This document shows, in pieces, positions 37,181 to 48,975 of a stretch of DNA of 64,000 nucleotides (positions within the stretch are counted from its first letter, which is position 1; the number at the start of each line of letters is the position of its first letter). The DNA comes from Sclerotinia nivalis (Eukaryota > Ascomycota > Leotiomycetes > Helotiales > Sclerotiniaceae), in NCBI GenBank assembly GCA_029531795.1, contig JAPEIS010000002.1:1860001-1924000 (forward strand). Reading direction: 5' to 3'. The notes below the pieces were generated by a model, which saw only the letters and a list, made by a program, of their open reading frames with translations, was not told where the DNA came from and did not search any database. Position numbers and translations under genes: made by a program.

Positions 37181-38109
37181 TTCGTTTACGACGTCTTTCA
37201 CTTACGAACAAATAACACGAACTTTGAATTTATATTCTCTCATGATTAATAGGTTGCATTATTGTGGTGTTTGGATTTTTTTGGGTAACGTTGGGATATA
37301 TAGGTAGGTATGGAAAAAGAATGGAGTTCCCAACTTTCCTAATAGCGCGACGTTTTTTTGTCATTCGTGCTAAGCTAAACGCATTTGATGATGTGTCTGG
37401 GTTTGCGGAGTATGAGGTCTTGGGATTGGAGATTGGAGATTTTACCATTGTATAGGTAGATACCTAGGTACAGGTAGTCATTAGTAACTTTATGATATTA
37501 TCGAGGCTTTACCAATTTTTTTGGGTAGTTGAAGTATTGAAGGGGGCGCTTGCGTACTAGGTAGATAAAAACAATGGAGAGGTTATATTATATGATACAT
37601 ATGTGTGCTTGGTTGTCTGTTTTGGACTGGCAAAGTGAGGATGTGAAATTCGTGGATGAAATTCTGTGTTCCTTCTGTGGGCTTTAATGTTTAGGGTTTA
37701 TGTTCATATATATCTATAATGGTCTTGTATTGTTTGTATATGTGTGTGTATTTTTGGGACAAGATCAGCATCTTGCTATTCATTCGTTAGAAATGATATT
37801 GCAGGCTATGATGTATCATAGAAGCGCTCCTCGTCTGTGCATCATCTATCCCATTTGTATATTTCTTCATCTGCATTCCGCGAGCCACTTCTCTGCCTAT
37901 ATTTTTGTCTCCCTTTTGTCTGTAGAATATTGTATCATATCTTGTCTTATTATCTCATATCATAACCTATCTTCCTCTCTTCTCAAATTAATGGAAACCC
38001 TGTCATCTGTAACGTTGTTCTCAAGTGTCCATCCTATCGCAAGCCAATATCACAGTGTTTCGATTTATTCCCTTGACGCGATTGGATAAATTGGTAGTAG
38101 TGTATGTAA
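37181..38109. other. Convergent intergenic region
   Basis: 3' flanks of the GATA-type gene and RPA3. T-rich with several short direct repeats such as AGGTAGATACCTAGGTACAGGTAG near 37,455. The plus frame 37700-38089 is open for 129 codons, but it is composed of low-complexity Leu/Ser/Tyr-rich sequence typical of T-rich DNA and I do not call it. Confidence 0.45.
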
Positions 38110-38831
38110 TTAATCCTCGCTATACCAAATTTCCTTGTATCGATGATTTGCGTCGACTAGGGCGTTCATTGCTGCGAAATCTGAGGGGAGTGGGGGATTA
38201 GTGGGTTTGTTTATTTTTTTTAATGGTTGGGCAAAAAGAGGAATGCTTGAGAAGGGTGAGAAGTATGGCGGGAGGGAGGAGAGTGGAAGAAGAGTTGAGA
38301 GGAAAGGAGAAGGAGATGAGAAGGAGATGAGGAAACATACTGAAATTCGTGCCGAAATCTGTGGCTTTTAATACTTTGACACTGAGATCTTGATTTACTT
38401 TTCCGACGATCTCGATGGCAGAGCCGACTTGAAGGTGGGAATCCTGGTTTGGTGATAGTTTAGCTTTTGGTTTGTGATTTTGTGCCGATGTTCTGCTGGA
38501 GGGGAAAAGAGGGGAGGAGAGATGGGGGATAGTTGGGAGAGGAAAGATATAAACAGGATTTGAACAGGATTATAACTAAGGAATGCATAGAGGATGTAGA
38601 TGTACGAATTATGAACAGTGAAATATGAGCATGTGAAATGAAAAAAAGGAAAAGAACGGCCAAAAGAACAAAACTCACCCGACTAAGAATAACAGTAACA
38701 GGCCCATCACAATCAATACTCGCCTGCTCACCCCTCAACTGCGTAACTTTTCCCACCATACGTACAGTGCGCGAGGTGAAGGAATTAAGATAAGAACAGG
38801 TTATGCGGGGAGTGCTGGGGGGTTCGGACAT
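38110..38831 (-). CDS. RFA3: Replication protein A subunit 3 (RPA14)
   Basis: Three exons on the minus strand: 38831-38679, 38443-38341 and 38180-38110, giving 108 aa, the family length. The introns are 235 and 160 bp, longer than most here. Joined protein: MSEPPSTPRI...NSFTSRTVRMVGKVTQLRGE, then IDCDGPVTVILSR, DSHLQVGSAIEIVGKVN, DLSVKVLKATDFGTNFNF and the C-terminal helix MNALVDANHRYKEIW. This is the OB fold of RPA3 with its closing helix, which joins the three-helix bundle with RPA1 and RPA2. It works in single-strand DNA binding during replication, repair and recombination in the nucleus. Confidence 0.93.
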
Positions 38832-40472
38832 GGTGAGATTGTGAGTGAGTTTGTTGGTTTGGTAAATATCTGGTCCTTGAAGGTTTGGGTTATGGATTTG
38901 GATCGAGTTGAAATATTTGAGGCTGAGGGTTGTTTGGATAATGTGATGAGACGAGGCTGAGCTGTTGATGTTTTGTGGGTTTGTTTAAAAAAACAAATCC
39001 ACAAAAACGCGTTGGATGGAACGCGAGGGCATGTGATGAGCTAAAGAGGCTAGCGTTAGTGGGGAAATTGTGGGGTGAAACTAAGCGAGTTGTTATATGG
39101 TTTAATTTTTAATTTCCCCAACATATGAAAACGTGAATCTCCAAGGACTTGGGGTGGAATGTATAGGTTGTATGAGGAGGAATGATTCTCGGGAGGTGTG
39201 CTGGGTGAATTATTATACACTGGTTGTGTGACTTGGGACGAGTATATGTACTCGGACGACTGTTTACAAATGAGGATACTTCTTACATCAAGTCTACAAT
39301 ATAAGAAAAGAAGTTCAAGTACTTGGAGCCATGTGCTACTCATCGAAATTTTGAATTTTGGACGACATCCGAGTGTGGTAAGACACTCTAAGAAGATTGG
39401 GAACAAGTGCCACGAGGTCGGAACACTCATGTTGAGCTGAGTCTAATTAGGGTGATGCTATGGGGCTAGTGTCTTGAGCTATAATCTTAGATTTTACCTT
39501 ATTTAGGTTTTTTAATTTACGGCAGATAATGTAGCAAGAATGTGAGACGAGTGTTATGTGGTTAAATACTTCGAATTTTACGGTGTGAAAATGGCACCAA
39601 GTGGTCGTGAGAGGCATAGTGTTCGGAAGTATCCGTCGATGCCAAAAAGGTAGCTGTATATGAAAGGGTAGTGGCATCCGGATATTTACACAATGCCGTC
39701 GGATGCTCATCAGCGGCTGCTACTCAATAAATGAGAGGAAGTTAATCAATGGGCATTGGTCCTAAACACCCAAAGCAAATTCTGAAAAATTTAAACGCAA
39801 AGACATGAGACGAGACTACCATTCGGATCACAGCCTGGAAAGCGCTGCTCGAAAAAGGCTTTGAAGTTTCGTAGTCATCTATCCATATATCCATTCATCT
39901 CCAGCTTCATTTCGCAATCCATCACGGAAAAATTCTCTAGTTGCTCCAATTGTATCATCGTTCACAGCCTGTACGAAACTCGTAATCTCATATAGCGAAA
40001 TTGAAGACTATGTAACAAGTGTTATAGTACCAAATTATCATATCATTACAAGCAATGGAATATTGAAAAGTATAAGAGAAAATTGATTAGATGAAAGTCT
40101 TCAATACAAGTTGATTTGATATACATTTATAAATCTATTCGCTAATCAGTATCAGAGTAAATAAACCTAGATGGGAGATATGACATATGCCGAATGTCGT
40201 CAGATCAAATCATCATGTTATGATAGGGATGGAGGATATTTACGACTACTTTAAATGGCAACGTTGAAAGTACAACGTAGGATAGAAGAATCACAATTTG
40301 TACAACGAAAGTCTCAGATGAGAGTACTTCAAAGTATAGTCTACGAAGAATCAAAACTATCAACAGATATTACCGAATCGTTAAATTTCAAAAAACAGCC
40401 GGAGCACCAACAACCACAAGTTATACTTTGCTACTCATACATATGATTCCCTTTCGAAGCTACCTATAAGCT
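38832..40472. other. Intergenic region
   Basis: Upstream of RPA3 on one side and downstream of the 2EXR-type gene on the other. Short overlapping frames only (39056-39430 minus, 39198-39440 plus); no domain, RNA gene or transposon recognised. Confidence 0.45.
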
Positions 40473-41666
40473 TTATTTGATCTTATTGCCCTGATCATCA
40501 AATCGACGAAAGAATTTGCCCTTGTATGCAAGGCCGGGCGCCTCTTCAAACTCCAATCCATGCTCACAGAGTCCCCAAACTTCTAATCTCGGGTTACGCC
40601 ATATGAATCGACCACCGTCCTCATTCACAATACCTTTCGCAACCTTTTTGAGCTTAGCTCTGTAGCTCAAAGCTTTGTCGATAGCCCAGTGGTAGGTGTG
40701 TCTCCAATCCTTGCGCATGAAATTACCAGAAACGAGGTGTGTTCGTCGCGACTGTCCTTTTTGCGTCTTACGTTGACAAGAATGCCAAGGAGGCTGGAGG
40801 TATGCTCTCAAATTTTCCTTTAGGATTTCCCGGTCGTATTTTATCCAGGCTGGACTCTTGCGGCCAGTCATGGTGTCGACGCGATCCACTCTACTAGGCT
40901 CGCGGACCATACTGTCCTTGCAGGCAGGTACGGCCTCCGCATCGATCGTCTTAGGGTTGACAAAGCTTTTGAATAGAACCATGAGCTTTTCAATGTGGGG
41001 AAACGCGTGAGGGAAGGCGTTCCAGGTACTCAATGACTGAGTTCTTTCAAGGTGCTCGTTATACATGGCCAGGTGTCTGACTCGGCTTGTATCATGGGAA
41101 TTCATGTTATCGCGCAAGAACTCCAGCTGTTCTTTGGTGGCACTAGCACGTGGGTATAGGATGTCTAGCTCGAAATTGAAATAGACAGGGGCGACAGCGC
41201 CTGGGTGAAAAAACGCCAGTTCGTAGTATTTCAGTGCGAAATCTCTAGACTCGTGGCAGAGGTGGAGGATAGCTGGAATATCCGCGATAAAGTCATGAGT
41301 ATTGCAGTTCTGAATTCCCTCGTTTCTGGTGAATCGTATTTCAACTATTGAACGATATATTAGCAAGCTCGTACAATACAGTCACTACTTCCAGTTTTCA
41401 AGGTTGAGCATGGAAAGAATCGGTCGGAGGCTTCGAGGACAGTTGGGGCCAGTGTATAGTCTAATCGCTAGTTCAAAGACGCGTAAGTACGTACCTAATC
41501 GTTGTTTGATGGTCATCCCCCAAATCATGTTGCGAATCTCGGCAGGGAACTCCTTAATTCGAAGCTCCTTTTTTTCTGGTAATACTCGAGGGACAATCGC
41601 GTTTGAGCGTGTGTTATCGAAAAGGGCCTCGTTATTAGGTGAGGTCATGTTGATAGAAGAAGCCAT
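40473..41666 (-). CDS. 2EXR-domain-type protein of unknown function
   Basis: Two exons on the minus strand, 41666-41495 and 41344-40473, with a 150-bp intron (GTACGT...CAATAG), giving 347 aa starting MASSINMTSP. Residues about 35-60 (LRIKEFPAEIRNMIWGMTI) followed by RLVEIRF across the splice, then PAILHLCHESRDFALKYYELAF, are the F-LP-EIR-IW / CxESR-A pattern of the 2EXR domain. A structural region follows with YFNFELDILYP and RHLAMY blocks. This family is strongly expanded in leotiomycetes, with unknown biochemical role. No signal peptide or membrane segment seen. The gene appears intact. Confidence 0.82.
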
Positions 41667-43650
41667 TATGGTGTTTGTGATTGAGTACAAGGAGGTAATT
41701 CTGCTAGACAAAGATAAATTTGATCTTTACAGAAGTAGTAGTGTCCACTGTAAGTTTGAAGAACAAGTTTGACTCTTGAATGTTCTCAATGAAGTTGTTT
41801 CTAGAGGATGTAGTGTCTAGGTTCAAGTGAAATCACGTCGCGTAGGAGGATGTTTAAATAACTTCATGAAAACAAGTGTCCCCCATCACCCGAGGTGGTC
41901 CAGGCTCTACTAACAAAGACCCCTGTTTACTACAGGAGTCTTTTTGTTTTTATATCACTTTGATCAAACCATAGGCTATACTTTGTGGTTGATATTGGAT
42001 GGTATTGGTATGATAAATAATCCTGGGGGTATCTGCTGTAGTAAAAATTAGCACAGTTGAAATTCTGGGTTTGAGGTAATTCTCTTACATTGGGATTTCT
42101 CTGTCCCAATTCAACTTGAGCATCCTATCAGTACTTCCTGTATTGGAAGGGCAATGCAGAAGATCTCTTCTGCTTAGACTAGTAAGCTTCCTGGTGTCTG
42201 ATCTTTTGCAAAACACCAGAAGAGGTCATGAGCTTGCAAGGCCTAGAGGAATCTAAAGAAAGAGATTAGCTAACATGTCATACCAGATCCCATCAGTGAG
42301 GACTGATAGCATAAAGTCAGATGAACCTTACATTCATAGCCAGCCAAAGCCTCAGATCAAAGTCTTCACAAGTCCTCCAAAAGTCTAGACTGCTCTCCAA
42401 CAATGAGTGGTTCTCGATCCTCGAATCCATATGGACATTGAGTGCACCTTCAATGATTGATCTGTGTTTAAAGCCCCACATGCCCTCGGAAACCCTTTCC
42501 CACACGAAAGTCCTCCAGTAGTTAAAGATTTTGATATATAGGGTAAGAACAAAAGAGGTAGGAAGGATACAAAAGCCTGAGAGTACAATGAGGATGAAAA
42601 TACATTGAGGCAATTTTGCAAGTGATAGGATTCAGTGAACCCACCCTTTCATCATTGAGTTAGCAAAATTATTCCTGGTTTCGGAGTGGAATGGATGATA
42701 ACATACATCTTTTGTGTCTGTGGTCGTCAGGTACCTTTCTATTATATCATTACTGGTTATATATAGAAGTGTGGAGCGGTGGTGATTGAAGCGGGATGTG
42801 GTGTTTTGTTCATAAGTAGTGGGATGAAAAGAGGTCTTTTTGCAGGTACTTCAAGAATGAAGACATTGTGGCAATTATAGGTTTTGGGTATTCACTACTA
42901 TTTTCCAAACGAAGTTTTAGGAAGGCATTGAGGGGGAGGTTCGTAGAATATTTTGACTACGGGAATATGTATAGTATGAGGTATTTTGATCCTGAGATTG
43001 ACCATGGCAGCGGATGAGATGGGATATGATACTTTTCCTAGAAGGATTGAAGGGAAGAAAGGATTAATTTTACCTAATCATGATTTTATATTAGTACTAG
43101 TATAGCTGTTGAACATACATGTTTTGACTGTTGTTATTTCACTGTAATTGTTTTAGATAAACAGACACATAATGAATGGATGGCGGTGATGGGTGATATG
43201 ACCATAATTATATTACCCATTTGATAGCATTCATCAAATATATATGATGTTTTGTCTATCAATCTGGCTCTCAAGAGCTTGATACTTTCTCACCACAAAG
43301 CCTACAATCAAAAGCCAATCAATAATCCAACTAAAGGCAAATCTTTATTGATTTTAAGCTATTTATCCATCTACAGCTTCATGTTAATGAAGTCATTGCA
43401 TACGAAATGTAAATTAGAAGCCTAAATGACACAATCTGAATCACAGAGTCAGTGTAGACTCTATATACCAATTGATGGGGAGATTATTGTTTGCCAGAAC
43501 CTGCACAAAAACAAGCATTTTATGTCTAAAATGGAATCCTAATCTCACAATCTCATGGAAAATCACATGTCAAACAGCATCTCTTCAATCATATAATAAC
43601 TGTGAATTCTTCGTACATAGAAATTATTATTTGAACAAGCACAAACTCCT
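41667..43650. other. Accessory stretch without a conserved gene
   Basis: Contains a near-perfect hairpin (41915-41943, 12-bp arms AAAGACCCCTGT / ACAGGAGTCTTT, 5-base loop, then a T run), a palindrome-like GCAGAAGATCTCTTCTGC near 42,155, and a minus-strand segment (42,620-42,200) that looks gene-like. In that segment an open frame ending ...LRLWLAMN meets GTAAGG (42,328), and a fitting GCTAAT branch and TTTAG acceptor (42,255) lead to a short exon ending IPLGLASS-stop. An overlapping frame (42621-42385) is also open. I could not find a convincing first exon, though a TATATATAA box lies near 42,765. Confidence 0.3.
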
Positions 43651-43689
43651 ACAAAAATAAAAATGGTACATCACATGCCCCCACCCCGC

Positions 43690-44935
43690 TACCCTTCTCT
43701 CAGAATCTTTTTGATATCTGACCATTAAATCTAAACTAAAGATTCTTACTTTGAATTCTCCCACTAAAACAAGCAGGACGCATTGCTACAATTTTCTCCC
43801 AAACTCAATCAAGCTTGCCCTGCATCAAGGAACTCTACGCTTAGTCTTGAGTGCAATCCATTGATTTCATCCCATGATTAGCTACAAAGTTCTTCTAGCA
43901 AACTTTTAGTTGTGCTTCAAGACTCACTACCAATATTAGGCACCCATAATATTCATACCCAGGAGTTGATGAAGGGTGAGACCCAGCCATTTGTTCCATC
44001 CCCTTTAATTTTTCAAGAAACTTTGTCAAAAGTGATATGCGCAAAATGATTAGCATTATTTTTGGACATGGAGTTTATGAGTTAACTTGCCTGCGACCCA
44101 TCATTTCCTTCATCTAATCCTCCTGTATTAAATGCAGCAGAATAGAGGCATTTGTGATAATGTTTCCGCATGTGTGCTGTTCTATCTGATTTCCAAGGAA
44201 GCAATAATAATTAGCATGTTGATTTTACAGTGGAGTTCATATTTCAACTAGCCTCTTTATTCTGCAATTTTCCTTCCGTGGAAAGGGTTGTGTCAATTGA
44301 GGTCTAAAGGTTTGGGTTGGTTGGAGGAAGCGGGGAGGTCAGCATTTTTCTAAAGATTCGGAAAATAACTCTCCTGATATCATAAATGCAATCTGTTTCT
44401 AAAAGGGGTTTGAGATCCTAGTTTTTAGGCAGAGTTGAAGAAAATAATCAACATTGTCTTTTGTGGAAAGTTTATAAATTAACTTGCCTTATTGTTGGCA
44501 AGTGCCATCTAGTTTTAGATGAGGAAGGAACTCTAGTATTTGATATTTCAGAAGGGAACCTGTGAGCCAGCTTTCCTGTGATCTGTGTTTAAAACAGCAT
44601 GGGCACTGAAGTTTGGAATGATTTTATGAATAAAGGTTAGCATTACCTCTTTTAAGGGGAATACAATAGTCAACTTACCTCCAGAGTGAACTGTGGGAAT
44701 TGAACTTTGGATGTTTGGAATGAGCAGAGGAGAAAAAGTTAGCATGTCATTCTGGAGAAGAATTGAGGAGTCAACTTAATTTTGTTGGCAGTTGCCATTT
44801 GCTTTTAGAAGAAGCTGTGTCAATTGAGCTTTTCAATGCTTCGGGTTTAGCTGACAAAGAATTACTAGCATTTTCTTTCTCGTAAAAGAATTCATGGGTC
44901 ACTTACATTTTGTTGGCCGAAGTCATCGATTTGGA
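43690..44935 (-). other. Array of homologous mini-exon/intron modules (putative orphan gene or its remains)
   Basis: On the minus strand at least seven segments share one layout: a donor-like G(T/C)(A/T)AGTT sequence, about 34-38 bp, then a branch-like ATGCTAA(C/T) and a pyrimidine-rich AG. Donor sides lie near 44906, 44777, 44678, 44487, 44372, 44252 and 44090, with weaker ones near 43,930 and 43,790. Between them are exon-like pieces of about 25-110 bp. Several contain related sequences, for example CTCAATTGACACA twice and a (T)GCCAACAA(A/T)A stretch just before the donor three times. Upstream, a TATATAAGAC box (about 45,013-45,022) and a CT-rich leader precede an ATG at 44926. Exons joined in the simplest way hit a stop, and three donors are GC instead of GT. 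Function and even expression are unknown. Confidence 0.4.
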
Positions 44936-45049
44936 TTGAGTTGAAGAAAAGAAGAGCTACCGTTCAGATTGCAGAGGCTTGAGAAATAAAATGAGGAAGG
45001 AAATAAGCAAGTCTTATATAGATATTTTGGAATGGGCCGTGCGAGCTCA

Positions 45050-46740
45050 GTTGATGCAAATAGGACAAACTTCTTCAGAAACAAGACTGTGTCCTGAAAA
45101 GCAGACTCATAATGAAGGTTAAATTGTGTCAGTAGTACTACCTTCTAGGTTAACTAGATCATATAAAGGGAGGAGATTTGGTAATTTTTCGACCTAGACG
45201 CTCTAGCTTGAGGTGATCATCAAGTCTATGAAGCTAAATAATGCTAATTACAGAGGGGCGGGTTCCTCATGTGGCCCGGGTCACACAGTATAGCGCCCCT
45301 TTAATCTAGCGAAAACTACCCCTCCATTAGATATTTTTCAGCAGACTTCTCAGCTAAATAGTGTTTCGCACTGTCACTCGATATCGACAAGCATGATATT
45401 CTATGTTTCGATCCAGATATGAATCCTGATCTACCCTAACAAAATCTACATATCCCGTTACACCTTCAAGTGATTTGCTAATTCTGCCAAAAGCTTGAAA
45501 GAAATCAAATCGGATTTAGGACCCAGAAGCTCATTCGCTGCATCATGATACGTCTTGCATCGAGTTTCTACAATAGCTCTAGTCAACCTCCGCATGCCAC
45601 CGTCCATGGGATATCCAACGCAGACGGCACTTTGAACGCCCTGACGCTACAGAACCAATATTTACCTAGTTCAAGCACGCACCATTAACACGGCCGCTGG
45701 ATCACCGCATTCGGAGCAGGTATCATGATGGAAATTGGGTTACACATCATGGTGGTAATTACTATTAGCAATGGGTTCAAAGTCTATAAACAGTCAACTG
45801 AAACTAATCCTGCTTTGAGTCAATTCGGAACATGAGACGGGCACAATAATATTGAATATGGAAATATTAGGCCCCGACAGCCGGCACTAAAACTACTTAA
45901 TTACACAGTTTTTCCTTCATCTAGTGGAATGGAAAATAGGAGACTAGCATACTCCGAGGTGGTCAATTCAGCTAGGTTCCTCCTCGAGTAATTTTCTTGA
46001 GCAGTTGCCAAGTCATCAGGTTCTGAATTTTTGCGAAAGTGCTAAGCTAAAATGTTCAGGTAGGAAGATAATAAATTCTTGACGCACTATATGGTGAGCG
46101 GATACGATGGAGGAGAGGAATGAGAAAAGAAGGACGAGGTTAATAGGTCTAGTGGTGGTGGGAAATTCCACTTGGAGAGCGGCGTACCTGATAGTGACAT
46201 TGTAAAAAGCCTAATGTTTGGACCCCGCATATACTGAAATCCTTCAATGGTATCATTGAACCGGTAATACGGGTATTTTGAATACCACTATCTCTGTTTC
46301 TGGACAACTTTATCCCATCTACAATGATTAGACTTACATGATTTATCCCTCAAATTTTAGAAATTTAAAAACTCCACGCTTCTCTCTTTCTTCTCCTCAT
46401 CACCACCCCGAGGGGCCTGGCCCCTAACTGACGCTTCCATTTCAACGGGCATTACTTTTATACACAAAGGGAAAGCGAAATTCAACAACAATTATCTAGC
46501 ACAAGGGCACCATAGAAGAGATCTTCAGTTATGCGGACAAGAAATAGCCATGAATTATCCTTGGTTGTAGAAAACATTTGACTAGAGAGCAGTAGCATAC
46601 CTTCATGGCCATTTTCCATATTGGAACGAGTGAGGGCGGAGAATGGAATGAAGCAGATAATAGATATGCAGTAAACATTAAAAGATCAAGGCGATTCAGA
46701 TAGTATGTCTTGCCAAGTGAATCCCCTCCATCGCACTGTT
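45050..46740. other. Intergenic, nothing recognised
   Basis: No open frame with recognisable content. The sequence looks single-copy with mixed composition; no transposon ends or RNA genes were identified. Confidence 0.4.
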
Positions 46741-46759
46741 ACCTCCCTTTGGCCTGCCA

Positions 46760-47040
46760 GTTTGTTGCATATCAGCGGATTTCGACACTCGTAGCTTCGG
46801 TACTTCTAGCTTCAATACATCATCATTCTGTTGCATATTGACCGATTTCGGCACTCCTTAGCTTGATGAATAGCTTCAGTATTGATGTTTTGAAACCTTC
46901 TGTTGCACATCTAATGGATTTCGGCACTCTTAGCTTCCGTAGCTAGCTTCAGTATTGGTAATTTGCCACCTCGCTGTTGCACATCTCATGGTCTCGGCAC
47001 TTCTAGCATCGGTGTTTAGCTTCGGCACTTCCAAGTTTAG
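46760..47040. repeat. Diverged tandem repeat, about 72 bp x 4
   Basis: Four units start near 46763, 46829, 46900 and 46974. Each begins (C/T)TGTTGCA(T/C)AT and continues with GATTTCGGCACTC or a close variant, then TTAGCTTC...GCTTCAGTATTG-like sequence. Copies differ by many substitutions and small indels, so it is an old minisatellite. No open frame runs through all units. On the minus strand the partial frame 47127-46930 covers the last two. Confidence 0.7.
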
Positions 47041-47109
47041 CATGTCAATCTCTTTACATCTGACCATTCTTGGTATTGCAAGCTTCATCTTGTCAAGGCA
47101 TCTAGATTT

Positions 47110-47823
47110 CTGACACAGGGTGTCCAAATAGTCCGGACTAGCAGATAAGATGCGAAACCGTGCAATGTTTAATTATTACAATGTTAACAATAACAACAAT
47201 GGTATTGGCGATTCCGGCTATATATGAACTTCCATGTATACTAGATTCTAGCCTCACTACTTCAAGATCTCCATGTTCTCCGAGATGTGTCTAGAAGATT
47301 TAGAGATGTAGGAGATCACCATAGTACGCAACTTAGAACACTCTCTCCCTTCCCAGAAACGTAGATGGTTATATGAGGAGTTGATAAGCGAGATCGAGTT
47401 GGCTGAAACATTTTTGTCTGGATCAGCTGAGAATGGAACCAACATCGCAAGCATGATTGGGACTACGGGCTATAAGAGAAAAGACAATATGCCGGGCAGA
47501 GGGTTTCGTGCGAGATACATACAAGTGCAAACTCCTCCACGCTTCACGCACGAAGGAAATACTACCCTCTCATACACGGAATCACTGCTTGTCCGCTATC
47601 GAATGTAGCTGCAGATACAATCAGCTCCAAAATTCCATATATCTCCTGCATCATACCATGTTGCAATAGAAGTATGCCGAACAAATATCAGTATTTTCAC
47701 CAATAGAGACTTCTCTCGAGCAGGGACCAGTACTATGCCTTCCATCTAGAAATCGTTACATTTTTCGTACAATACTCTATACACAAGAGAAAGAGGTTGA
47801 AATATATTACCATAGCTCATTCA
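47110..47823. other. Intergenic, nothing recognised
   Basis: Short frames on both strands over 47,257-47,669 overlap each other and show no known family. This is the 3' flank of the uL4m gene. Confidence 0.4.
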
Positions 47824-48805
47824 TCACGCAGCACTCCTAACCTTCTTAACAAGATCACTCTGATGCTCTTGCAATATATGATCCAACGCACTCTTCTCTA
47901 TCACAACCCTCGACAACTCCAACAAATCCTTAACATCCACATCACTCACATCCAACACCGTCGCATCATGCTTGTCCACGACGCTGGCCAGGTTCTTCCT
48001 GAAACCATCCGTCACAATCAACGTCCTCCCATTCTGCTTTCCCCATCCCAAATCCTCAAAAACTCTCTTCGCATATCTCGTCTTTGGATACTCAAATGCC
48101 ATTCCATCTTCACAGACTATCAATTGTCCTCTTCTGTATCTCCAACTCAGCGCCGTCCGCCACGCAATATCGTACATTTTTCTCGGTAAGTCTGTTCCGA
48201 AATCTCGTGGGTGAGGACCAAATGATTTTCCTCCTCCAACGATTAATGGCGATTGCTTCCAACCAAGACGAGCACTACCGGTTCCTTTTTGCGGACGGAC
48301 TTTTCGATGAGAACCATGGACATCCCAGCGAGTTTTGGACGATGCAGTTCCTTGACGGGTATTGTCGCCTTCGAATACTACAGCGCGGTGAAGAAGATCT
48401 CGACGGAGAGGAAGGTAAAGATGTTTACTTGGGTAGGATTCGAAACGGAGAGGTTCCATGGTGGGGAATTTGTAGATGGTGGTTAGAACTGGGGGGTCTG
48501 CGGGGTGTTAGCGAATAGATGGAGGAATTTCGCATGGAATATGTACTGAAAGGATCAGATACGATATCTGATGTATTCGTGAGAATACTGGGTTCATATT
48601 CTTGGGAGATACTGGACGGTAATGGCGCCTCTGTTGCCATTGACCTCGTAAATTGTGGTGCTAGACATTGCTATAGTAAAATCAGTACTCAGGTTTCCAA
48701 TTGTCAATCTTCACAACATACTGTTAATGGATCCCTCGCACTGTTTATTGATGTGCGGAAAGCATTCAAGCTTCTTGTGAAGCTCTGAAGTCCTTTCGTC
48801 GCCAT
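47824..48805 (-). CDS. Mitochondrial large-subunit ribosomal protein uL4m
   Basis: Three exons on the minus strand: 48805-48722, 48670-48547 and 48497-47824, giving 293 aa. The two first exons restore a typical mitochondrial presequence (MATKGLQSFTRSLNAFRTSI..., with Arg/Ser/Lys and no acidic residues) that is missing from the long ORF alone. The mature region begins with LTTIYKFPTMEPLRFE. It carries the uL4 signature LHRAVVFEGDNTRQGTASSK, then GSHRKVRPQKGTGSARLG, which is the extended loop that penetrates 21S rRNA near the exit tunnel. The C-terminal Rossmann-like part ends HQSDLVKKVRSAA. Works in mitochondrial translation. The start codon lies 170 bp from that of mL38 on the opposite strand. 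Confidence 0.94.
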
Positions 48806-48975
48806 ATTCGTGCGACTTAATTTTTGTGAGGTCGCTGTCGTCGTTGATTTCAATGAATCTCGACGAGGCTAGGCCAAAATTAAATTTCCTCGGCAATTCT
48901 TCGGCAAGTCCCGCCAATATTTGATATGGCCTTCGATAATTTTATCAGAACATCACGTATCAACACCACATCGCC
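48806..48975. promoter_or_regulatory. Bidirectional promoter of uL4m and mL38
   Basis: Only 170 bp separates the two divergent start codons, so both mitoribosomal genes must draw on this region (leaders included). It holds an AT-rich core (CCAAAATTAAATTT near 48,872) and TCGTCG repeats near 48,839, and no TATA box. Joint control of two proteins of the same particle is inference. Confidence 0.65.

Noticed and set aside
37700..38089. 129-codon plus-strand frame
   Set aside because: Low-complexity Leu/Ser/Tyr-rich translation of T-rich intergenic DNA, in the convergent 3' region of two genes.
41915..41943. Hairpin with T run as an intrinsic terminator
   Set aside because: Bacterial-type termination is not expected in a fungal nuclear genome and no gene ends there; kept only as a structural note.
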